From: Garcia nutans | Taxonomy: Eukaryota; Streptophyta; Magnoliopsida; Malpighiales; Euphorbiaceae | Direction of reading: 5' to 3' | Assembly: GCA_947685225.1 (NCBI GenBank) | Contig: CANTUV010000076.1 | Coordinates: 1,674,001 to 1,738,000 of the forward strand | DNA length: 64,000 bases | In this document: positions 58,424-64,000 of the stretch, piece by piece | Position numbering within the stretch: the first letter of the stretch is position 1 | How the letters are laid out: every line of letters begins with the position of its first letter | The notes under the pieces: generated by a model | What the model was told of the DNA's origin: nothing | The model's input: only the letters and a program-made list of their open reading frames with translations | Databases searched by the model: none | Made by a program: the position numbers and the translations under genes

Positions 58424-59995
58424 GTGCCTTGTGTAAATATGCAGTTTTCCAGGCACGGAGGAGTTTATGATAGGAACGATGATTCTGAAATGGCATGGCA
58501 ATTAGCGGAATTGATGAATCAACTTAAGGTGCTAAATGCAAGAGGAAGAGCACCTATGCCACGCCAAGAGATATACGCAGCATGTGGCAATGTAGGCCAT
58601 AGTGCAAACACGTGTTCAATGGGTTTTGGACGATACCAAGAATGGCAAGAGGAAGAATATGACTACCAAGGTTTACAGCAAATGGGAAGAAATGACACAT
58701 ATTCCAATCCTTATAATCCCACCTGGGAAAGCCAACCAAATTTTTCTTGGGAAAACCAACAACAAATTCCACCTCAAAATTTTTTTCAACCTTACCAAAG
58801 AAATCCTTACTCTCAAGAACAATATTCAAATCAAGAGTACCTTAAGCCACCCACATTAGAAGATAGTTTGAATGCCTTCATTCAAACTAGCACACGAAAC
58901 CAAGATCACCTTAAGGAACCCACCTTAGAAGAAAGTTTGAATGCCTTCATTCAAACTAGCGCGCAAAATCAAAATCACCTTAAGGAACCCACTTTGGAAG
59001 ATAGTTTGAATGCCTTCATTCAAACTAGCTCACAAAACCATGATCAATTCGAGAAATCCACAGTGGACAATGATTTGAATGCTTACCTTCAAATTAGCAC
59101 ACAAAATCAGGAAGGGAGCAATGAGAGATTTGATTCTTTGGAGGAATCCTTGAAGAGGGTGGAAATGCAAGTTGGGCAACTGGCACATCAACTCCAAGCA
59201 CACCAAAAGGAGGAATTTCCTAGCCAATTGGAGCAAGTCAAGGTAATCACAAATTTGACGAGTGAACAGGTAATATATAACAATTTTTGTGATTCCTTTG
59301 ATGCAGGAACTAATCAAGAAGACAATGGTGAGGAAATGCTGCCCAACATGGAGAAACAAAGTCAATCAAAGGAGGAGAAAAATTTGGACTCATCAACTTC
59401 ATCACATTTGTATGAACCTCCGAATCCTTTGTACTCAATTCCATTCCCAAGTAGGCTAAAAGAAGAGGAGCAAGGTAAGCAAACTTCTAATATCTATATT
59501 ATGCATTCCCAAGGAGAAAGCGAAAATAAGATTGGGATGATTATGACCTTAGAAGAAGAGCATGAAATGCCCAATTTAGAAATTGAGGAGTGTAAGCTAG
59601 TTTTAGATGTTGAGTTTGTTGAGAGGGGACTTGACATTGTTAAAGTGAATGAAGAAGTAATTCAACCAAACTTGGTTGAACTTAAAGAGTTCCCAAAAAT
59701 CATCTCCTCTACTCTTGGTGGTGAAGAAGAGCATACAATGAATAGAACCATATTGCACAAAGATAAAGATTATTACCACGTTCCTATAGCACTGGAGGAT
59801 CACCCCGAGGCGACCTTCACATGTCCCTTTGAGACATGTTTTCTTCAAGGAATACTATTTAGGGGTTGCCATACATCGGGTACATTTCAAAGTTACATGT
59901 TGTTCATCCTCTCAGTCATGGGCTCCAATTGCATTATGGGTGGAAGGAGCCCTACACATCGTATATGGGAACGATGGAAATCAGGTTTCATCTAA
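58424..59995 (+). CDS. element B gag-derived ORF, 523 codons, uninterrupted
   Basis: The sequence starts MPCVNMQFSRHGGVYDRND. A half zinc knuckle, CGNVGHSANTC at 54-64, has Tyr51 where the first Cys would be. A Gln/Asn-rich stretch and four 23-residue repeats from about residue 140 (KEPTLEDSLNAFIQTS core) follow, then a coiled-coil-like segment (EESLKRVEMQVGQLAHQLQA) and a long acidic region. The last ~70 residues hold a small piece of RT-like sequence (HPEATFTCPFETCF, SGTFQSYMLF) fused out of context. Compared with element A it lacks the main gag core, protease, most of RT, RNase H and integrase. The open frame in a non-autonomous element is notable. Whether it is translated is unknown. Confidence 0.75.
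   Translation: MPCVNMQFSRHGGVYDRNDDSEMAWQLAELMNQLKVLNARGRAPMPRQEIYAACGNVGHSANTCSMGFGRYQEWQEEEYDYQGLQQMGRNDTYSNPYNPTWESQPNFSWENQQQIPPQNFFQPYQRNPYSQEQYSNQEYLKPPTLEDSLNAFIQTSTRNQDHLKEPTLEESLNAFIQTSAQNQNHLKEPTLEDSLNAFIQTSSQNHDQFEKSTVDNDLNAYLQISTQNQEGSNERFDSLEESLKRVEMQVGQLAHQLQAHQKEEFPSQLEQVKVITNLTSEQVIYNNFCDSFDAGTNQEDNGEEMLPNMEKQSQSKEEKNLDSSTSSHLYEPPNPLYSIPFPSRLKEEEQGKQTSNIYIMHSQGESENKIGMIMTLEEEHEMPNLEIEECKLVLDVEFVERGLDIVKVNEEVIQPNLVELKEFPKIISSTLGGEEEHTMNRTILHKDKDYYHVPIALEDHPEATFTCPFETCFLQGILFRGCHTSGTFQSYMLFILSVMGSNCIMGGRSPTHRIWERWKSGFI
58841..59116 (+). repeat. 69-bp (23-codon) tandem repeats in the element B ORF
   Basis: Units start at 58841, 58910 and 58979, with a more divergent fourth at about 59048. 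Each encodes an LKEPTLEDSLNAFIQTS-type segment. Element A has one recognisable copy (SLKDNLNAFIQIS), so the repeat expanded in the element B lineage. Confidence 0.85.
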
Positions 59996-60800
59996 ACCCT
60001 CCCTGTAGTATGCATGCTCACATTGAGGACAATGTGAATCTTTAAGTGTGGGGTGCATTATGTGTTTTGTGTTTTTACTTTTGTTTTTTGTATTTTTACT
60101 TTTAACTTATTTTTGTTTAAGTTTAGTTAATGTTTTTAATGTTTTTCGTTGAATAAATGAATTTAAAAAAAAATAAAAAAATAAAAAAGGGTTCAATTGT
60201 TATAAAAATTGTTGATAGATGACCTTTGAATTTTTGAAGCATGATTTGGAGAATTGAGTAGATTTGGTGCTTATTGTCAATTTTGTTGGTTTTTCCTTGC
60301 ATTGCCATTAACCTTGTGAGGAATTGAGCCATCAACTTATTATTCTTTTTGTGGGTGAATATCTTTGATTGATGAATTGCTAGAACTTGCTTTGAAATAC
60401 ATTTTAAGATTACATAAAAATTTCAATTTGGCATCAAGATGATTAAGGCAATTAGGTGAACCCACTTTGGCTTAAAAGACCAACCCTATATTCAACCTTA
60501 GTTAGCCAATTTTGAGCCTATTTTATTTTTCCTTTTCTTTCTTTTGCACAACACCATTAGCTTGAACCTTGTTGTTTAACTCTTATCATTTCATTAGGTC
60601 AAGAGCATTTTAAGAGCGTTTATGACTGAGTGTTGTGTTGAATTAAGTGTGGGGTTAAGTTTAGTAGGTTTAAGAATGCAAAGCAAAAAAAAAAAAGGAA
60701 AAGAAAAAGAGAATATATATATATATATGTAATAATAATAATAATGGTTGTTCTTATTGAAAGGGTTGGAATACATCATTGCAATATTTAATAAGTGAGT
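59996..60800 (+). other. 3' non-coding region of element B
   Basis: It begins after the ORF stop with CATTGAGGACAATGTGAATC, then TTTAAGTGTGGGGTGC at 60041-60054, a polypurine-like motif. Another, AATTAAGTGTGGGGTTAAG, is at 60641-60659. The stretch is colinear with 8100-7290 of element A on the opposite strand. An A-rich and (AT)n segment lies at 60685-60728. No gene is seen. Confidence 0.7.
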
Positions 60801-61584
60801 TGTAACACCCCCATATTCGGTACATGCACACTACAAACACCATAATGTAATATACACGCACTGAACATAGGGATGCTACGAATTTCTTTAACATTCAAAA
60901 CATTTTAAATGATACCATAATCTTTCTCCTTATACAATATAGAAAAATAAATAATTAACCTGTAATATAAAACAAAATAGATATACATATATATATATAT
61001 ACATTTACTTAATACGCAGCGGAATTTATAAAATATCAACATATATGAAAACATTTAAGTCCATATTTACAAATATCCAAATATTTACATTATAAACAAT
61101 ACTTTACAAAACATAAAGAAGTTATACATGATTGGCAGCTTTCTCTGATCTTTAAGTCCAAAAATAAACTCTTCAATGTCTACTCTCACTCGGTCTCGAA
61201 GAGCTCTCGGGTTCAACTCTGTTACCTGCGCGATCAAACACTATCGCGCTAAGCCAACGGCTTAGTAAGACAAATCATGCCAACAATATGCTTAATGCAA
61301 TGCAATGCCACACATATTATTAAGAAATGCAACAACATAGGTGAAAAGCTAACATCCCACCTTTGCATTTCGCAAATCATATAATCATACCACATTTCAA
61401 TACAACATTTTAGATGGAGAGCTATTCACATATCATGTTTCAACATGTTTCCATATACCTTATTAGTCAATCATTTTACCATTCATTACTCTCATTAAAC
61501 AAAGACAAGCATTGGGCCTAAGACACACTAATATGCCATTCAATTTTCAGAGTTAATGCTTTGGTTTGTTATCACATTTATCAT

Positions 61585-61755
61585 TCTCATATACCCAACT
61601 AGGCTTCAAGGATTAAGTTCAACCAAGCTTCAAGGGGAGCAAAGCATGCTAAGCATCAACCCAACTTGGCTTCAAGAACTAACCCAACCTAGCTTCAAGG
61701 GTTGTAACATCTCAATTAGGCTTCAAGGATTCAATCCAACCTAACTTCAAGAGAT
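61585..61755. repeat. TTCAAGG-type tandem repeats in the chromovirus LTR
   Basis: Units of about 25-40 bp with the core CAACTAGGCTTCAAGGATT or CCAACTTGGCTTCAAGAACT recur about six times with variable spacing. Confidence 0.8.
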
Positions 61756-62224
61756 TGTTATTATCATTAGGCATGCCACCAACAACAAACTCTGAAAATG
61801 GAATAACACATTAGCCACACAATTCATTTATCATTTAGTTATCAATTCCATTCTCAAATCTCATCATCATAGCCAAATACAATGGCTTCATGTCTCATTG
61901 GAATCATCTTAGCCAATCACAATGGCTTTAAATCATACAATATCTCAATTCATATAACATCATTGATACAACATGTCAAAGTACATATCACATTACCATT
62001 CACAATGCATAACATGACATTGTTCAATCTCAACAATACAAGAAGGGCAAAGAACAATTGATATGATTCATAGCTTTAGGATCTTCCACATATATTTGAT
62101 TAAGTCATTCTTGTTTTTGAAGTATGTTTAAAGTGTTTATGTTTAGGTTTAGGAACAACAAAACCTTTAAAGGATCAAAACAATGCAAAAAGAACAAAAA
62201 TAAAAAAAACATTAACTAACACAT

Positions 62225-62465
62225 TTGAGGGACACGGGCAGCACACTTGAGGGACACGGCCAAGCTTGTGGCCGTGTCTCTCAACCACAAATTCCAGTAG
62301 CAAACACGGGTATAGGACACGGCCAAGCTTGTGGCCGTGTCTCCCAACACCAAAAATCCAGTAGTGGACACGGGCAATGGACACGGCCGTGTCTCTCAAA
62401 GACCCATCCAACACGCCCAAATTTCCTTGGCTTGGCCGTGTCTCTTCTTGCTTTTGGCCGTGTCA
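62225..62465. repeat. GACACGGCC/GGCCGTGTC palindromic cluster, chromovirus LTR
   Basis: It includes GACACGGCCAAGCTTGTGGC...CCGTGTC twice (62255-62280 and 62317-62342), GACACGGCCGTGTC at 62381-62394 and CTTGGCTTGGCCGTGTC near 62430. The core is the same as in elements A and B, although this LTR belongs to another Ty3/gypsy lineage. Confidence 0.88.
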
Positions 62466-63366
62466 CTCATAAACAAAACCCTAATCAAAGCTAACACTCT
62501 TTCAATTGCATTTACACACTTTTTGCACAACAATAATCTCACTCAAATGGATACAATCAATAACATAAACACATATCTTACATAAACATCACAATAATCA
62601 CTTAAACAACACATTAACATTACCTTTAAATACAAACCATCCCAAAACCCTAAAACCAACATCCTTCTCCATACTTCAAAATCAACATCCTCCACTTCCA
62701 ACATCAACACCTTTATAAACTCTTAACTTAAAATCAATTTTAACACTTGAAAACACATCACAAACACCTCTCATCATCAAATCAACAAACCCTAATTCTC
62801 TTCACATACCACTTCAAAAGAATAAAGAAATCAAAGAAAAGAACTTACCAAAGTTGTAAAACTTCTTAAATCATCAACTTGATCACTTCAATCTTCCTTC
62901 AATTTGAGCTTAACTCAACAAGATCTTCTCTTTGTCTCTTGCCTTCCTTTGTCTATGGAGGAGCCGGCCACAACATGAAAAGAAAAGAAAATACACACAA
63001 GTCAACTCTTCTTTTCTTCTTTAAATCTCCACCAAGAGATTTTAACCAAGCAATTACTTATATACCCTTTTTCATTTGTTCTATTTCTCTTTTAACTTAC
63101 TTGTCCTTATAAGTAATTTCACACATAACACAATTAAATATCCTCTTCATTGACCAACCCTTTGACTTATGTATATGTTATTTATATTATCATAAAAACA
63201 ACATATACACTTCTCTCTATACCCTCTTTTCTTTCCCAAACACATATACATAATCATTCTTTTCAAATTTCTTTTCTTATCACATAACATAAATATTCAA
63301 TCCAATTTACAACAACAACAGCAACAACATAATCAAAACTTCTAGGGCATACATTGGGGTATTACA

Positions 63367-63398
63367 ATTCTCCCCCTCTAAAAAGAAATTTCGTCCTC
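63367..63398 (-). other. polypurine tract region of the chromovirus
   Basis: On the minus strand the bases before the LTR read TTTTTAGAGGGGGAGAAT, then TGTAATACCCC. This is the standard plus-strand priming site in Tekay/Del elements. Confidence 0.85.
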
Positions 63399-63412
63399 GA
63401 AATTACCTGATA

Positions 63413-64000
63413 TCAGGTCTGAAACAACTGAGGATATTGATCTCGCATTGATTGTTCACTCTCCCAGGTTGCCTCTTCTTTTGCATGGTTCTTCCACAAA
63501 ACCTTCACAAGTGGCACTTTCTTGTTTCTCAATTCTTTCACTTCACGTGCCAAAACAGCAACTGGTTCCTCTTCAAACGTCAGATCCTGACTCACTTCGA
63601 TTGATTCAATTGGCAAAACATGAGATGAATCCGATCTGTATCTCCTCAACATAGAAACATGGAATATATTATGGATACGATCCAACTCAGGTGGCAAAGC
63701 AAGCCGATAAGCAACTGGCCCAACTCTTTCTAAAATTTCATACGGTCCAATGAAACGAGGACTCAATTTCTCTTTCCGACCAAACCTTAATATCTTCTTC
63801 CAAGGAGACACTTTCAAAAATACTTTATCTCCCACATTATACTCAATGTCTCTTCTCTTTAAATCCGAATAAGATTTTTGTCGGTCTGAAGCTGCTTTCA
63901 ACCTCTCTCGAATCATTTTCACTTTCTCTTCAGTATCCTTAATCAAATCAGGCCCAATCAACTTACCGTCTCCAAGTTCACTCCAACACAGGGGTGTCCT
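63413..64000 (-). CDS. chromovirus integrase C-terminus with chromodomain (partial)
   Basis: The frame is open from the window edge (RTPLCWSELGDGKLIGPDLI) to a stop at 63413, so the upstream start is outside and the Met near 63961 is internal. It contains YNVGDKVFLKVSPWKKILRF, GPYEILERVGPVAYRLALP, HNIFHVSMLRRY and then a chromodomain with VLAREVKELRNKKVPLVKVLW and EEATWESE. The integrase GPY/F module aids integration, and the chromodomain is thought to steer insertion toward marked chromatin. This is the least damaged retroelement protein in the window after the element B ORF. Confidence 0.9.
   Translation of the reverse strand, partial: RTPLCWSELGDGKLIGPDLIKDTEEKVKMIRERLKAASDRQKSYSDLKRRDIEYNVGDKVFLKVSPWKKILRFGRKEKLSPRFIGPYEILERVGPVAYRLALPPELDRIHNIFHVSMLRRYRSDSSHVLPIESIEVSQDLTFEEEPVAVLAREVKELRNKKVPLVKVLWKNHAKEEATWESEQSMRDQYPQLFQT

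Larger units (their letters stand above)
56283..60800 (+). mobile_element. element B: internally deleted relative of element A
   Basis: It has a 1995-bp 5' LTR related to element A's LTRs, a near-perfect tRNA-Asp primer site, an open gag-derived ORF and a 3' non-coding region colinear with that of element A in reverse complement. Most of gag's N-terminus and almost all of pol are missing. At 60800 the alignment with element A continues as AATTTAATAAGTG and is then cut by the chromovirus LTR, so the remainder and the 3' LTR should lie beyond the right edge. Confidence 0.88.
60801..63366 (-). repeat. 3' LTR of the chromovirus
   Basis: It is bounded by TGTAACACCCCC on the left and GGGGTATTACA on the right, an inverted pair typical of Tekay/Del LTRs. 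Its length is 2566 bp. It contains TTCAAG-rich tandem repeats at 61585-61755 and the palindromic cluster at 62225-62465. No gene is present inside. The 62880-63112 open frame is not a recognised protein. Confidence 0.88.
60801..64000 (-). mobile_element. Tekay/Del-type chromovirus, 3' part, minus strand, continues past the edge
   Basis: The 3' LTR occupies 60801-63366, preceded on the minus strand by the polypurine tract and the integrase C-terminus with a chromodomain. It abuts element B at 60800 (flank TGAGT), so it most likely inserted into element B. The other end, and proof of the duplication, would be outside the window. Confidence 0.88.

Noticed and set aside
61200..61240. Possible tRNA-like TTC arm near GGGTTCAACTC
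   Set aside because: No matching acceptor, D or anticodon arms could be built around it. No tRNA gene was supported anywhere in the window.
62879..63112. 77-codon plus-strand frame in the chromovirus LTR
   Set aside because: It is inside a minus-strand LTR and shows no family resemblance.

Overview
This is a window of plant nuclear DNA, almost certainly from a eudicot. The evidence is plant-type LTR retrotransposons with tRNA-Asp and tRNA-Met primer sites, plant LINE and RTE elements, a FAR1-type Mutator-like element, inserted plastid DNA and a CYP82-like cytochrome P450 with one short intron. The DNA is very AT-rich and repeat-dominated. I see only one apparently intact host gene. The species cannot be fixed from the sequence alone.

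Layout. 1-2176: AT-rich, no gene. 2177-18172: a Mutator-like element (MULE) with roughly 180-bp terminal inverted repeats and a decayed FAR1-type transposase gene. The gene is split by a 12.5-kb Ty3/gypsy Athila/Tat-like retrotransposon on the minus strand (element A, 4811-17305, 5-bp target duplication TTTCT). 18348-22511: two truncated LINE 3' ends among (AAT)n microsatellites. 22512-31900: AT-rich repeats of one dispersed family. One copy is split by a 1.2-kb nuclear plastid insertion (29010-30205) joining psaA, ycf2 and rps11 fragments that are not adjacent in a plastome. 32151-34870: a decayed L1-type LINE. 37700-38230: a LINE RNase H remnant interrupted by a 181-bp MITE with a perfect 9-bp target duplication.

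40169-41842 (minus): the CYP82-like P450 gene, 521 residues in two exons, with all family motifs present. 42215-46998: a MITE-like repeat, an 876-bp tandem duplication and a full-length but decayed RTE LINE bounded by a perfect 21-bp target duplication. 50669-53022: a candidate non-autonomous Helitron carrying a small TRIM-like element. 53861-55210: a truncated Ty1/copia element. 55211-56282: an unassigned LTR-like segment. 56283-60800: a deletion derivative of the element A family (element B), which keeps an open 523-codon gag-derived frame. 60801-64000: the 3' part of a Tekay/Del-type chromovirus, apparently inserted into element B and continuing off the right edge.

The signal that cuts across these elements is a GC-rich palindromic motif, GACACGGCCAAG...CTTGGCCGTGTC. 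It occurs in clusters inside the LTRs of element A, element B and the unrelated chromovirus, inside element A's 3' region, and in a looser form in the 55-56 kb LTR-like segment. Apart from the P450, the coding content is mobile-element protein: gag, protease, reverse transcriptase, RNase H, integrase, transposase. Nearly all of it is broken by stops or frameshifts.
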